Below, one piece after another: positions 44,426-54,790 of a stretch of DNA of 64,000 bases (position 1 is the stretch's first letter; each line of letters begins with the position of its first letter). The notes beneath the pieces were generated by a model. The model did not search any database, was not told where the DNA came from, and worked only from the letters and a program-made list of their open reading frames with translations. Source of the stretch: Catonia carolina (taxonomy: Eukaryota > Arthropoda > Insecta > Hemiptera > Achilidae); assembly GCA_035578175.1 (NCBI GenBank), contig JAQMRL010000011.1, positions 8,443,501 through 8,507,500 of the forward strand, given 5' to 3'. Both the position numbers and the translations under genes were made by a program.

Positions 44426-45049
44426 ATAGAAGAAGAAAAAAAGATAAGAGGAACTGTTAAGTACGTAAAGAGAAAAAGAAAATATGACCTTTGATAGGAG
44501 TCCGATGAATAAAAGAAAACTTACAAAACTCCTTCTTTGATTTCATTCTAATGTTCTGTGATTGTGGTGTAAATGCACAAGTAAATATCTATTTTACTGA
44601 AATTTTGTTTGTAATAACCTTTCGATTTTGTATGTATTTCGTATATTTTGTATGGCTTACGTATGTAGGAAATTATAAAAAAGTCAATACCCTCAATACC
44701 CGAAGGACAGATATTCACAAATTGCTACCGACTTAGTTATTATGTTAAATTGCATTACTTACAAATAAATTTTCATGATGATGATACAATCGAACTTCGA
44801 TATAGCGAACTTCGATAAACGAAAACGTTGATTTTACGATATTTTTAATGCACCGTGACATTATAATTAAACTATATGTAAATTTATCTCGATTAAACGA
44901 ATAAGTACCTTGATGTAACGAATAAAGTTATGCAATAAGTACGAAGTGACACGCTGAATTATGATTTCTCTGTGAGTTTTAAGGTAGATTCTTGTGATTT
45001 CCGTCAACTGGAAACGTCAGTAACGAAATTACTCTAGAGAATTTCATCA

Positions 45050-45380
45050 TGGTTGATGAACGGATTACTGTTGGTGATTTTCCGAACGATGATGACATAC
45101 TTCATGGTGTTAGTGAGTCCGCTAACCGGGATGATGATGATGATGATGATGATGAAGAAGAAGAAGAAGATGAAAACTGCGAAGACCAGTAGCAGGAGAA
45201 ATAAACCTACCGACGACGAGATTTTAGTCATTTAAAAAAATTAGGCTTGGGTTACAGCTCAAGGATAAAGTGCCTGACAGTATTTTTGAAAATTTAAATA
45301 AATGTGAAACTTTTTTTGAACGAATTGCTTTATTCAAACACAAGAAACAACGGGAAATTACTCACTTTTACAAGGCGTAA
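45050..45380 (+). pseudogene. pogo/Tigger transposase C-terminal tail
   Basis: It begins MVDERITVGDF with an acidic run (D8E5 from GAT/GAA repeats, 45129-45171), as in the acidic hinge after the DDE domain of Tigger/jerky-like proteins. After stops and frame changes it ends KVPDSIFENLNKCETFFERI then ALFKHKKQREITHFYKA and TAA at 45378-45380. 'VPDxxFexLnkcExFfexxxlxxkkQxxItxFf' is the conserved C-terminus. CENP-B-like HTH and DDE domains are absent. Confidence 0.82.
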
Positions 45381-45772
45381 ATTAACATTTAAAATACTGT
45401 AATTAAATACTCCAACCAATACCTGTCAATATCAAAAATTAAAAAATGCATTTAGGATTAGTGTTTTTAAAAACGATTTAGATAAAGTTAGTGTATTTAC
45501 CTTTTCAAGAAATATGTACTAAAAATAAAAATAAAATAAGTATTAAGCTACAAATGAGTTTTAGATACTTTTAATTATAGCCAAGATCTATGTACGAGAA
45601 GTTCCTACTTGAAATCAATACAAACTTTTTGTACTATTATTAACCGTAATTACGTAAAACATGATCTGTAAAAACATTAATTTAGCTACTAGTTAAGACG
45701 TGTTTATTAAGAAAATTAACTGTATTTACGTAATTCATCAAACAACGTGAAAAAAATTCGTTAATAAAAGTA

Positions 45773-45968
45773 AGCCGCATTGGCGTGGATGGTAATGTGC
45801 TCGCCTCCTATCATGCGGTCGTGGGTTTGAATCCCATTCAGGCACGGCATAATTTCATACGTTACAAAAAATCATTTCATCCTCCATTGTACAAAGTTAC
45901 GCCCCAACGTCGTCGCTAATGACCGTTGCAGTTGATGCGACGTTAAACAAATAAATTTAAAAAAAATA
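45773..45968 (+). repeat. SINE-A copy inside the pogo/Tigger-like element
   Basis: tRNA-like head 'gccgcattggcgtggatgg', 'gctcgcctcctatcatgcgg', B box GGGTTTGAATCCC, body 'cataatttcatacgttac' and end 'gatgcgacgttaaacaaat' plus A-run. Closely related to 3160-3355. Confidence 0.88.
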
Positions 45969-46064
45969 GCTTGGAAATTCTTGTTACTTCGATATAGCGA
46001 ATACCTCGATTTAACGAATTTTTTCCCAGGATTCTCGATTGCGTTATATCGAAGTTCGACTGTA

Positions 46065-46680
46065 TTTTTTTTATAATGGTATTACTCCTATGGTTGTACA
46101 AATTTAAACTTCCTTAATACTGGTCACGCGAATACCTTATAGTTTTTTTTATACAGTCAAAATTCCAAAATTTCACAGTATAATAAAAACAATACTACCG
46201 ATGTAATATTTTATACAAAACGGTTAGCGGGGTTAAGGGTTTTCCCTGTCGTAGACGAACTTGAAATCTAGTATTTTGAGTTATAATAAAAAAAACGTTT
46301 TATGGAAATAATTATACGATAACCTTTTAAGTAAGCAATTCCCTAAACAAACTAAGACTGATATGTTTTGGAGCTAATAAAGTTATTCTGTCAGTTGATA
46401 TCTAGGTATCTTAGCGGTCGCCATGAGTATTAGGAAGTCGACAAGGGAATCAAGTCGCATTACGTATCTCTTAGCATGGGTAGCATCATGCATCCATTAA
46501 GTATTTATCTCGCTACGATGTGTAATCTAAGTCAAGCAATATATACGGCTGGTAGAACACTACATAGTAAACAAGTTACATCTTGTAGTTACACAGTTAT
46601 AATTTGAATTATTCAGTCAATAATTTGGTCTGTACAATTTCTATGGATAAAATAATCATAATGTAATAAGTATCACGATT
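46065..46680. other. Gene-free
   Basis: No recognised feature. Confidence 0.45.
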
Positions 46681-47410
46681 TATTACTGGCGGTACCCAAA
46701 ATATCAGACGAATAACTCAAGAATTTTGTCAGAAGAAAACTAAGATGATCAATGATTGATTTCAGATTTATTTATGAGAGTTAATAAATACGAAATATAA
46801 AAAAAACTTGTTTATTGTGTAATAAATTACACAATTCACTTTTTGTGTAATTGTGTAGTAAATTACACAATTCAATTTTTGTGTAATTGTGTAATAAATT
46901 ATTATTACTGGTGGTACCTAAAATCTCAGACGACTAACTCAAAAGTTTTGTCAGAAGAAAACTAAGATGCTCTATGATTGATATCAAATTTATTTATGAG
47001 AGTTATTAAAAAAAAATAACAAATTAGTATATTGTGTAATTCATTTTTTTGTGTAATTATGAAGTAAATTATAATTACCGGTGGTACCTAAAATATCAGC
47101 TGACTAACTCAAGTATTTTGTTAGAAGAAAACTAATATGCTCAATGATTGATCTCAAATTTATTTATGAGAGTTATTAAAAAACAAATAATAAATAACAA
47201 ATAACAAGTAATAAATTACACAATTCAATTTTTTGTGTAATTATGTAGACTAGTAAATTACTATTACTGGCGGTACCTAAAATATCTGACCACTAACTCA
47301 AGAATTTTGTTAGAAGAAAACTAAGATGCTCAATGATTGATTTTAGATTTATTTATGAGAGTTAATAAAAAAAACTAGTATATAGTGTAATTGTGTAATA
47401 GTAAATTATT
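46681..47410 (+). repeat. Four-unit tandem repeat with palindromic spacers
   Basis: Units begin 'tattactggcggtaccc' (46681), 'tattactggtggtacct' (46903), 'aattaccggtggtacct' (47073) and 'tattactggcggtacct' (47262). Each continues 'aaaatatcagac', 'aactcaag', 'gaagaaaactaagatg', 'tcaatgattgat', 'tttatttatgagagtta'. Units are separated by variable-length 'ttgtgtaatt' / 'aattacacaa' palindromic text, giving spacings of 222, 170 and 189 bp. Confidence 0.9.
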
Positions 47411-47799
47411 TTTATTTTGTTTGATTTTGGGAACGGTACGGTACACTGAGTTGCACAATTTCAGTTCGTGATATTAAAGGTAATTTAACAGGTTCTAGGA
47501 AATTTTATTACTAGGAGGAGAGGTGTCCTGTGTTACTTTCCTCCGATAGGAAAAATTATTGTTATTCATTATTCAGATAGATCTCTGCTCCATTTCCGCT
47601 TTAGGCACCCTACAATTTGACACCTTATGACTAAATCCCCGGCTGATTGGTTTAAGTGATTATCTAGTTGAATGTAAAATTTAATAAAGACTTACTTGGC
47701 TAGTTTTTGGACTGTCGAAATTTTTCAACTATCGAGATGGTTTTTACGAGAACACATAACAACTACAGCTGACCTTGAAACTTTACGGAGAAAGAGCCG
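47411..47799. other. Unassigned
   Basis: No feature recognised. Confidence 0.4.
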
Positions 47800-48160
47800 A
47801 AAGGATTCAATTTCCCAAATTTTTGGGAGCAATTATCAATGAAAGAATAAAAACTGCACTGAAAAAATCAAAGTTAGAATAATTGGGCAAGCAAGAATTT
47901 CTTTTATTAAAATGAAGAAGTACTGTTCGGGGAAAACCTTACCAAAGTTAAGACTTTGACTGCTCAGATGTTAAGTTTTTGGTGTTGTTTTACGGGATGA
48001 AAACATGAACTTTAAATAACTAGTGACGTCTTAAAGAATCAGCATGCACTTAAAGAATTAATTACAAATTGGAAGCTTGTAGTCGTATCGAATGATTTTG
48101 AGGTTAAGCTGGATGGATCGTGTCACAAACGAGATTGTTATCAGAATGATGAAAAAGGAA
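47800..48160 (+). pseudogene. LINE RT relic
   Basis: Plus strand: FLGAIINERIKTALKKSKLE, then after a stop IIGQARISFIKMKKYCSG, KTLPKLRL, and near the end ILRLSWMDRVTNEIVIRMM. This is the segment 'RI..ARxaFxKMkxxlcxrxLxlxlRxrxlxcYVfSvLlYG' plus 'RxSWxdrvxNEeVLxRm' of insect LINE RTs. There are multiple stops and frame changes. Confidence 0.62.
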
Positions 48161-48354
48161 TAAGAGGTTGTAAAAACCATAAAAATATAAAAATTAAATA
48201 CTTAAAATTCATCCTGCAGCTTGAAATTAATTATGTATTTTATGATAAATTTATACAATAAATTTCACTAAATTTTTTAAGCTGCCTTGATTTCTACTAT
48301 CAGCTACTTACACATGTTACGGTGGATCCACCATCATTAGAGTACACAATCATC

Positions 48355-48750
48355 ATCATCATCATCTGTCAAGGATTAGGCTCTATGGCCTGTTCCGGCA
48401 TCCATCTCTTTTTAGGTCTCCCTAAGCCTCGCTTCCCTCTAGGTTTAAATTTCCATGCTCGCCGCAGAGAAAGTCTCTGAGCTGGCATGCAAAGTAAATG
48501 GTTGGACCAGTTTTTCTTATATATTATTAGCGTTTACAACGGTGACTAAACATTTAACTCGGCGCAGATAGCTTCGTTACGTACTCTACTATCTAACCGG
48601 GTACAACCTTTGACTACCCGCAAAAATCTCATTTCAGCAGTCTGGATACGAGATTCATTTCTCTGTAATGACACCCAAGTTTCACTCCTATATGTTATGA
48701 GTTCAGAAAACACAAGATCAAACATTGTCAGAGCACACAATATCATTTGA
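48355..48750 (-). pseudogene. LINE RT C-terminal relic
   Basis: Minus strand: RSETWVSLQRNESRIQTAEM, RFLRVVKGCTRLDSRVRN, EAICAELNV, stop, then (about 48420-48360) a degraded RPKKRWMPEQAIEPNP-like end. Same family as 43426-43535. The upstream edge runs into the fold-back at 48729-48906. Confidence 0.72.
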
Positions 48751-48906
48751 AACTAAAAACATTTATTTAAAATTTGTAGAAGCTATTACATCTTTAGTCA
48801 TTTATATAAAACAGTCTAAGTTTTATATAGATGACTAAAGATGTAATATCTTCTAAAGATTTTAAATAATTTTTTTTTGAGTTTCAAATGATATTGTGTG
48901 CTCTGA
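48729..48906. repeat. 178-bp fold-back element
   Basis: TCAGAGCACACAATATCATT at the left edge is repeated in inverted orientation at the right edge (AATGATATTGTGTGCTCTGA), and inner arms pair at 'ttacatctttagtca' / 'tgactaaagatgtaa'. It is a small palindromic element. The left edge overlaps the N-terminal codons of the adjacent RT relic, so part of that ORF is palindrome sequence. Confidence 0.85.
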
Positions 48907-49042
48907 TGATGATGGACCCACCGACAGCGTAAAAAGGTTAGAGCAATTTACTGTACAAATTTATTATATAAAATATGAAAATTGTAATTCGTGGATCATG
49001 TGATGAGAGAGGTAAAGTGCATCTTATAATTACCACGTAATA

Positions 49043-49200
49043 ATATAGAGGAAAATTATGAGGAAAAAGGTCGTAGTAGAAGACGCATATCCTGGCTAAA
49101 CAACTTGAGAACGTGGTTAACGTGCAGCTATACTGACTTATTTTGAGTGGCAGAATTTGAAGTCATTATTGTCAAGACGATTGTCAACCGTCTATGAGGA
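49043..49200 (+). pseudogene. LINE RT C-terminal fragment
   Basis: EKGRSRRRISWLNNLRTWL then TCSYTDLF, a stop, and VAEFEVIIVKTIVN. 'GkRgrGRRRiSWLkNLRxWfxxsxxeLFraAxskvxia' is a recurrent insect LINE C-terminal motif. Confidence 0.62.
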
Positions 49201-49828
49201 AGAAGAGGAAGTTTTTACCGCTTACATAAAAGAGAGCGCCAAGAGCAAGTATTACGAATTTTGACTAGAAGGCGTAGATTGACTTTAAAATTCTCTTTGC
49301 TGTTGCTCCAAAGCGCATACGGCTCTAGACGCCATACGCCTAGATTGGTCGTAAAAGGGTTTTATAAATTAAAGTTTTGGTACTGAGGTTTGATTTTGAT
49401 TCACAATTAATCAAGCAGAAGATTATCTTCTAAATACGGCTTAGTTCTAAATGTTGTGTACACGTATTTCGCTTTCTCATTGATACTACTATTCTCGGTT
49501 GGGGTATATAAGTAAACATGTAAACGTCATAAGGTATAGTTACCTTGTAATGATTTATTTTGGTTCACCTTAACACAACAGAAAGTTAGCCAGTCTTGTG
49601 TAACCAAAAGATGTTACTGAGATTACCTGTAAGACCTATGGGCCTTTTACTTCAAATTGCAGTCGTCAGCAAAAAAGAGTAAAATAAAAATTGGTTTTTA
49701 TATTATAGTAAATATAACGGGTTTTTCTATAAGTATGTGGAAATTTCAAACCCGTAGTAATGGGAATTTAAAACAATTAATCCTATAACAATTTACATCG
49801 TTTTTTGATGTTTTACAATTTCTATGTT
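49201..49828. other. Unassigned target region
   Basis: No gene seen. The Jockey-type element inserted at its right edge. Confidence 0.45.
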
Positions 49829-50065
49829 AACTTAAATACGTCGAGTCATTGTTGTCATACCGATAAGTCGTTAGATTTCATTGTCTGGAATATTGAGTTA
49901 TTTCTTAAGCTATTTGTATGTGAACTCCGTTTGCAGTATGTAGTTTTTATTAATAACAGTTTTTGTGCCTGGGGAGCCATATTTCAGGTTTGAATTTAAT
50001 ATTTATTATAATTTATTTTTGTTTAAAAAATATTAACCTTCAAAGGGATATCATAAAATATTAAT

Positions 50066-51424
50066 ATGTTTAACAATCCAGCTGATTTTCAGTCATATGG
50101 GAATATCCCTGTGATCATCAATGAAAATGTACAAAGAGATCAAAATCTTGAACAGGCAACGCGCTCTGCCTCTCAGTTGAAACGACCTTCTTCTTCTTCC
50201 TTATCGTCAACAAAGGATACCATAAAGGTTTGCAGACCAAATAATAACGAAGGCACTGTCATCAGCTGTCAAACGGAACTTGTTAATTCTGATATATCTC
50301 AGTGGCATACAGTGCCTACATTAAGAACCACAAAAAATAAAGTACGGTTGAATTCTAACCAAACTAAGACAAATGCAACTGAAATTGAGCTAACGAATAG
50401 ATTTAGCGAACTTCCTATGGAAGAAATTCATATTGTAGAGAAAAAAGTCCCGAAACCACCACCTATAATACTGTATGGTATTACAGACATTGTTAAGTTG
50501 TGCGAATTCATAGAGATGGTTATCGATAAAAATGATTATACAATTAGAATAGTTAATAATAAACGATTAAAAATATCAACAACAAATGTAGACACATATA
50601 AAAAATTAATTGAGATAATCCGGGAGAAAAAATTGATAGGACATACATTCACCAGAAAAGACACCAAAGCCTATCGGGTAGTTCTAAAAAATCTTCACTA
50701 TTCCACACCAGTGGAGTTAATTAAAGAAGAGATCGAACAGCACGGCCACAAAGTGCGAGGTGAAATAATTAATGCTCGTAGTCGAATCACCAAGGCTAAT
50801 CTTTCAATGTTTTTTATAAATTTAGAGCCAAAAGAAAATAACAAAGATATTTTTAACATAAAATATGTATGTAATTGCGCTGTTTCCTTTGAACCGCCGA
50901 GGAAAACCACTGGCATTGTGCAGTGCATGCGCTGCCAACAATACGGCCATACTCTTAACAATTGTATGCGTCCTTATAGATGTGTAAAATGCGCACAAGG
51001 TCATAAAACGGAAGATTGTCCGAAAGATAAAATTACACCTGCTACGTGTGCATTGTGCCTGGATGACCACCCTGCCAATTACAGGGGATGTAGGGTTTAC
51101 AAAGAAATTTTAGAGAGAAAAATGAAAGGGCGATTAGCAACGAGGAATTCACCTACTAATCCATCACAAAAAAGAGAATTTAACTTAAATAATGGTCACA
51201 GTAATGGACATTTTCCAGAACTCGCACAGCAAAACTTAGGTTCTCAAAAAGAAGCAAGGCTGTACCGATCATATGCCCATGCTGTACAGCAAATTGATGA
51301 GAATGATTTGCGTAATAATGACAATAAAATTAGTAAATTATCAGATCAAATTGAATTATTGGTTAATCAAATGGGTACATTAATGAACCTTCTGACAACT
51401 GTGATAAATAAGTTATGTGCATGA
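50066..51424 (+). CDS. Jockey-type ORF1, gag-like zinc-knuckle protein
   Basis: A 452-residue RNA-binding protein. The N-terminal ~130 residues are polar and low complexity (Ser run near residue 42). Residues about 205-280 (YRVVLKNLHYSTPVELIKEE onwards) match the PRE_C2HC-type domain that precedes zinc knuckles in Jockey ORF1. Three knuckles follow: CMRCQQYGHTLNNC (residue ~287), CVKCAQGHKTEDC (~306) and CALCLDDHPANYRGC (~330). The C-terminus has a short predicted coiled-coil-like helix (KLSDQIELLVNQMGTLMNLL). In this family the protein packages the element RNA and aids reverse transcription. The stop codon overlaps the ORF2 start as ATGA (51421-51424), implying coupled termination and re-initiation. 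The frame is fully open, and the ATG follows an A-rich leader. Confidence 0.92.
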   Translation: MFNNPADFQSYGNIPVIINENVQRDQNLEQATRSASQLKRPSSSSLSSTKDTIKVCRPNNNEGTVISCQTELVNSDISQWHTVPTLRTTKNKVRLNSNQTKTNATEIELTNRFSELPMEEIHIVEKKVPKPPPIILYGITDIVKLCEFIEMVIDKNDYTIRIVNNKRLKISTTNVDTYKKLIEIIREKKLIGHTFTRKDTKAYRVVLKNLHYSTPVELIKEEIEQHGHKVRGEIINARSRITKANLSMFFINLEPKENNKDIFNIKYVCNCAVSFEPPRKTTGIVQCMRCQQYGHTLNNCMRPYRCVKCAQGHKTEDCPKDKITPATCALCLDDHPANYRGCRVYKEILERKMKGRLATRNSPTNPSQKREFNLNNGHSNGHFPELAQQNLGSQKEARLYRSYAHAVQQIDENDLRNNDNKISKLSDQIELLVNQMGTLMNLLTTVINKLCA

Positions 51425-54089
51425 AATTCTTGAGAATTGCCTCTTGGAATATCAATGGTTTAGCGCAGCGACACCAGGAAATAGAAACTTTAATTTTAAT
51501 AAAAATAAACTTGATATTCTATTAATATCAGAGACCCATTTCACTGATCGTAATTTCTTTAAAATTAAAAATTATTCTTTTTACAATACGCAACATCCAG
51601 ATGGTAGAGCCCATGGTGGTACAGCCGTGATCATAAGAAATTCAATTAAACACCATGAACTTCCGCAGTATTGCACTCCTCACTTACAAGCTACTAATGT
51701 CCAAATATTGGATTGGTGTGGTCCCATAGTAGTATCCTCAGTGTATTGTCCACCAAGACATTCTGTTACAGAAATTAAATTTACTGAATACTTTGAAACA
51801 CTTGGTTACCGTTTCATAGCAGGAGGAGACTGGAATGCCAAAAACATTTTTTGGGGTTCTCGTTTAACAACCCCACGAGGAAGAACGTTAAAAAAATGTA
51901 TTGATAATCTCAATTTAGACACACTGTCTGGTGGTCAACCAACGTACAGGCCAACAGATGCCAACAAAATTCCAGACCTGTTAGATTTTTTTGTTATAAA
52001 TAATATTTCTAAATTTTATATTGATATTGAAAATTGTTGTGATTCTTCGTCCGATCACACCCCAGTTATTGCTACAATCAGTACCAATATTATTAAAAAA
52101 GAAACGTATCATACTCTTTGTAATAAAAATACTGATTGGAGAAGTTTTCAACGCTCTGTAGAAAATAATATTAATACAAATATATCTCTTAAATCAGACG
52201 AAGAAATTGAGTTTGCAGCTGAACACTTAACCAAGGTTATTCAAAAGGCTGCATGGTTGTCTACTCCAGCCACAGAAAAGAATGAACCACAAGGCATGAA
52301 TTATCCAAGGAACATCATGGAGAAAATATCGGAGAAACGGCGGTTGCGACGGGTCTGGCACTTGAGTAGAAACCCTGCTGATAAAACAGCTTTGAACAGG
52401 GCGATAAGGGAACTTAAAGAAAGTTTATACAATTGTAAAAATGAAACTTTCCAACACCACCTGCAAAGTCTATCAACAAATGAACGGGATGATTATAGTC
52501 TTTGGAAAGCTACAAAACATCTTAAAAGGCCGCAGCATGCAGTTCCTCCTATTAGAAGACCACAAGGTGATTGGGCAAGATCAGATAGAGATAAAGCAGA
52601 AATATTTGTTGAGCACCTTGCCTCTGTTTTTGAGGCACATCCATCAACAATTAATGATGATCATGTAACTCAATTTTTAGAAAGTCCTTTGCAGTTGGAT
52701 CTGCCAGTAAGGTCTTATAACGTTGCTGAAATTAAAAATGGGATTGCTAATCTTAATACTAAAAAAGCGCCAGGTTTTGACTTAATTACTGGAAAAATTC
52801 TACAAATGCTTCCTGAAAAGGCTATAATTTTTTTAACCTATCTTTTTAATAGCATTTTAAGAGTCCAATATTATCCTTCTGCGTGGAAAGTGTCTCAAAT
52901 AATTATGCTCTTAAAACCAAGTAAACCTGCTCATGAAGTATCATCCTATAGGCCTATTAGTTTACTACCATGCATTTCAAAATTGTTTGATAAATTATTG
53001 TTAAACAGACTAAAAGAAATTGTGCCATCAGATAAACTACTTCCTGATCACCAGTTTGGTTTCAGGGAAGGTCATTCTACTATTGAGCAGGTACACAGAG
53101 TGGTTGATACCATAACTCAATGTTTGGAAAAAAGAGAATACTGTACAGCCGCATTTTTAGATGTTCAGCAGGCCTTTGACAGAGTGTGGCACATTGGTCT
53201 GTTGTACAAGATAAAGTTATTCCTCTCCCATTCTTTGTTCTTACTACTGCGATCATACCTATCTGGAAGAATCTTCCAAGTTAAGTATAACGGTGCCTTG
53301 TCATCTTTTCAAGAGATACATGCAGGAGTCCCTCAAGGATCCACATTAGCACCATTCTTGTACTCTCTTTTTACTTCAGATATGCCAGAGTCTAAAAACG
53401 GTTTAACAGCTACGTTTGCAGACGACACTGCGATATTGTCTTCAAATGCTGATCCCATTGTGGCATCAAATAGTTTACAGGAAGATTTAGATGAAGTTCA
53501 AGGATGGTTGTCTAGATGGAAGATTAAAGTAAATTCGACAAAATCAAGCCATATGACATTTACTATGCGAAAGGGTACCTGTCCAAATGTTAAACTGAAT
53601 GATGTTATTATTCCTACGAGCGAATCAGTGAAATACCTGGGAATACATTTGGATAAACGTTTAACATGGAAAAAGCACGTAACAACCAAAAGAAGAGAAC
53701 TTAATTTGAAGTTTAATAACATGTATTGGCTGATTGGCAGAAAATCAACTCTGACACTAAACAATAAATTGTTAATTTACAACACTATACTTAAACCTTG
53801 TTGGACATATGGCATTCAGTTATGGGGTACAGCGAGTAAGAGTAATGTAGAAGTAATGCAGAGATTCCAGAACAAAGTACTTAGAAATATAGTGAATGCA
53901 GCATGGTATATAAGGAATAATGAAATTCATGAATATCTCGACGTACCCCAAGTTCGTGATGAAATACAACGGTTTAGTATGATGTACCAAAAACGTCTAA
54001 ATTATCATAAAAACATTTTAGCAATTAACCTCTTGGACAATAGTCAGACAACCAGACGCCTCAAAAGAATCCATGTTTTAGATTTGTAA
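51417..54089 (+). CDS. Jockey-type ORF2, endonuclease-reverse transcriptase (frameshifted near start)
   Basis: The natural start is the ATG at 51421, which reads MKFLRIASWNINGLAQRHQE, the first endonuclease motif. That frame then stops, and the rest of the protein continues one base back from about 51485-51515, in an A/T-rich run, so this copy has a one-base loss (or two-base gain) there. The long frame, open from 51417 without a usable ATG, contains endonuclease motifs SETHF (~37), GGTAVIIRNS, GGDWNAKN (~136) and SSDHTPV (~211), then RT motifs SYRPISLLP (~509), HQFGFREGHST, FLDVQQAFDRVW (~580), GVPQGSTLAP (~637), FADDTAIL (~667) and LGIHLDKRLTW, ending RRLKRIHVLDL. About 890 residues, normal for Jockey, no RNase H. 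Catalytic Asp residues are present. Activity would need the frameshift bypassed, so this copy is probably not autonomous. Confidence 0.92.
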   Translation: MHEILENCLLEYQWFSAATPGNRNFNFNKNKLDILLISETHFTDRNFFKIKNYSFYNTQHPDGRAHGGTAVIIRNSIKHHELPQYCTPHLQATNVQILDWCGPIVVSSVYCPPRHSVTEIKFTEYFETLGYRFIAGGDWNAKNIFWGSRLTTPRGRTLKKCIDNLNLDTLSGGQPTYRPTDANKIPDLLDFFVINNISKFYIDIENCCDSSSDHTPVIATISTNIIKKETYHTLCNKNTDWRSFQRSVENNINTNISLKSDEEIEFAAEHLTKVIQKAAWLSTPATEKNEPQGMNYPRNIMEKISEKRRLRRVWHLSRNPADKTALNRAIRELKESLYNCKNETFQHHLQSLSTNERDDYSLWKATKHLKRPQHAVPPIRRPQGDWARSDRDKAEIFVEHLASVFEAHPSTINDDHVTQFLESPLQLDLPVRSYNVAEIKNGIANLNTKKAPGFDLITGKILQMLPEKAIIFLTYLFNSILRVQYYPSAWKVSQIIMLLKPSKPAHEVSSYRPISLLPCISKLFDKLLLNRLKEIVPSDKLLPDHQFGFREGHSTIEQVHRVVDTITQCLEKREYCTAAFLDVQQAFDRVWHIGLLYKIKLFLSHSLFLLLRSYLSGRIFQVKYNGALSSFQEIHAGVPQGSTLAPFLYSLFTSDMPESKNGLTATFADDTAILSSNADPIVASNSLQEDLDEVQGWLSRWKIKVNSTKSSHMTFTMRKGTCPNVKLNDVIIPTSESVKYLGIHLDKRLTWKKHVTTKRRELNLKFNNMYWLIGRKSTLTLNNKLLIYNTILKPCWTYGIQLWGTASKSNVEVMQRFQNKVLRNIVNAAWYIRNNEIHEYLDVPQVRDEIQRFSMMYQKRLNYHKNILAINLLDNSQTTRRLKRIHVLDL

Positions 54090-54447
54090 ATAATTTTTCT
54101 TCTAAATTATATAGTTATTATAAATTTATAAAAATTTCCTTTATTCTGTTAATGTAAATAAGCTTCAATGTATCAATATTTTTTTTCAATTTGTTTTCTC
54201 TTTATAACTTTTAATGTTTTAAAATCGTTCAGTTTTGTATTTAAGTTAAGTCAATGTATATACTTTTGTTAACTTTTTAATTTGTGTAAGTACTGTTATC
54301 AAAACTTCAATGTTAGAATATTTTTGAGGAGGACCATCACTGGGTGGCCTTCTCTCTTGTCATACTTAATTCTAATCATTTACTTATAGTTACTTAGATA
54401 ACTGATTGTAAATAAATATAATGTTTCACAAAAAAAAAAAAAAAAAA
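54090..54447 (+). other. Jockey 3' UTR and poly(A)
   Basis: AT-rich 3' UTR with 'gaggaggaccatcactgggtgg' in its middle (about 54327-54350), a stretch likely to form part of the RT recognition region, then 'aaataaatataatg' and about 20 A. The TSD follows. Confidence 0.8.
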
Positions 54448-54498
54448 AACTTAAATACTTAATATCATTGGTGAACCAATCAATGTCATTAATATACT

Positions 54499-54790
54499 GA
54501 CTCACCTGGTTGGTCTAGACGTAAAGTTGTCGCCACGAGTCAGCTGTTTAACAGCTGGTTTTCGGAGACGAAGGTTTCTAGTTCAAACCTTAATGAAGGT
54601 AGTTACTTTTATACGGATTAGAATACTAGACAGTGGTTACTGGAATACTTTGATGGTTGTGGTTCAATTAACCATACTTTCTCAAGAATGGTTGGTATGA
54701 GTCTGTATAAGACTACATCTCATTTAACATTCATACATATAATTCTTCTTTTATGGGTCATGGGGTTGCTTTATTGTTCTTAAATAAATT
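54499..54790 (+). repeat. SINE-B copy
   Basis: 'ggttggtctagacgtaaag', hairpin GTCAGCTGTTTAACAGCTGG, B-box region 'agttcaaacc', body 'gacagtggttact', 'caattaaccatac', 'gtctgtataagactaca', and a degenerate 3' tail running into the palindrome at 54791. Confidence 0.88.

Larger units (their letters stand above)
44787..46062 (+). mobile_element. Internally deleted pogo/Tigger-like element
   Basis: Inverted termini: CAATCGAACTTCGATATAGC at 44787 and, in reverse complement, CAGTCGAACTTCGATATAAC ending at 46062. A TA lies just outside each end (44785-44786, 46063-46064). Subterminal 'cgatataacgaa'-type repeats recur, typical of pogo/Tigger. Only the transposase C-terminus remains (45050-45380). A SINE sits at 45773-45968. 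Confidence 0.88.
49840..54447 (+). mobile_element. Full-length Jockey-type non-LTR retrotransposon
   Basis: A 4.6-kb element with a 5' UTR (49840-50065), ORF1, ORF2, a 3' UTR and poly(A) (54430-54449), flanked by the TSD AACTTAAATAC (49829-49839 and 54448-54458). The 5' end begins GTCGAGTCATTGTTG, containing a TCATT initiator-like sequence near +6, fitting an internal promoter. The complete TSD, long A-run and long ORFs indicate a recent insertion. The only coding break seen is a frameshift near the start of ORF2. Confidence 0.95.

Noticed and set aside
45053..45235. Met/Lys-run frame opposite and alongside the acidic tail
   Set aside because: Frame-shifted reading of the GAT/GAA repeat in the pogo/Tigger C-terminus.
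46681..47410. Regularly spaced repeats as a CRISPR-like array
   Set aside because: Units are ~150 bp with only four copies and irregular spacing in a eukaryotic genome; it is a tandem repeat.
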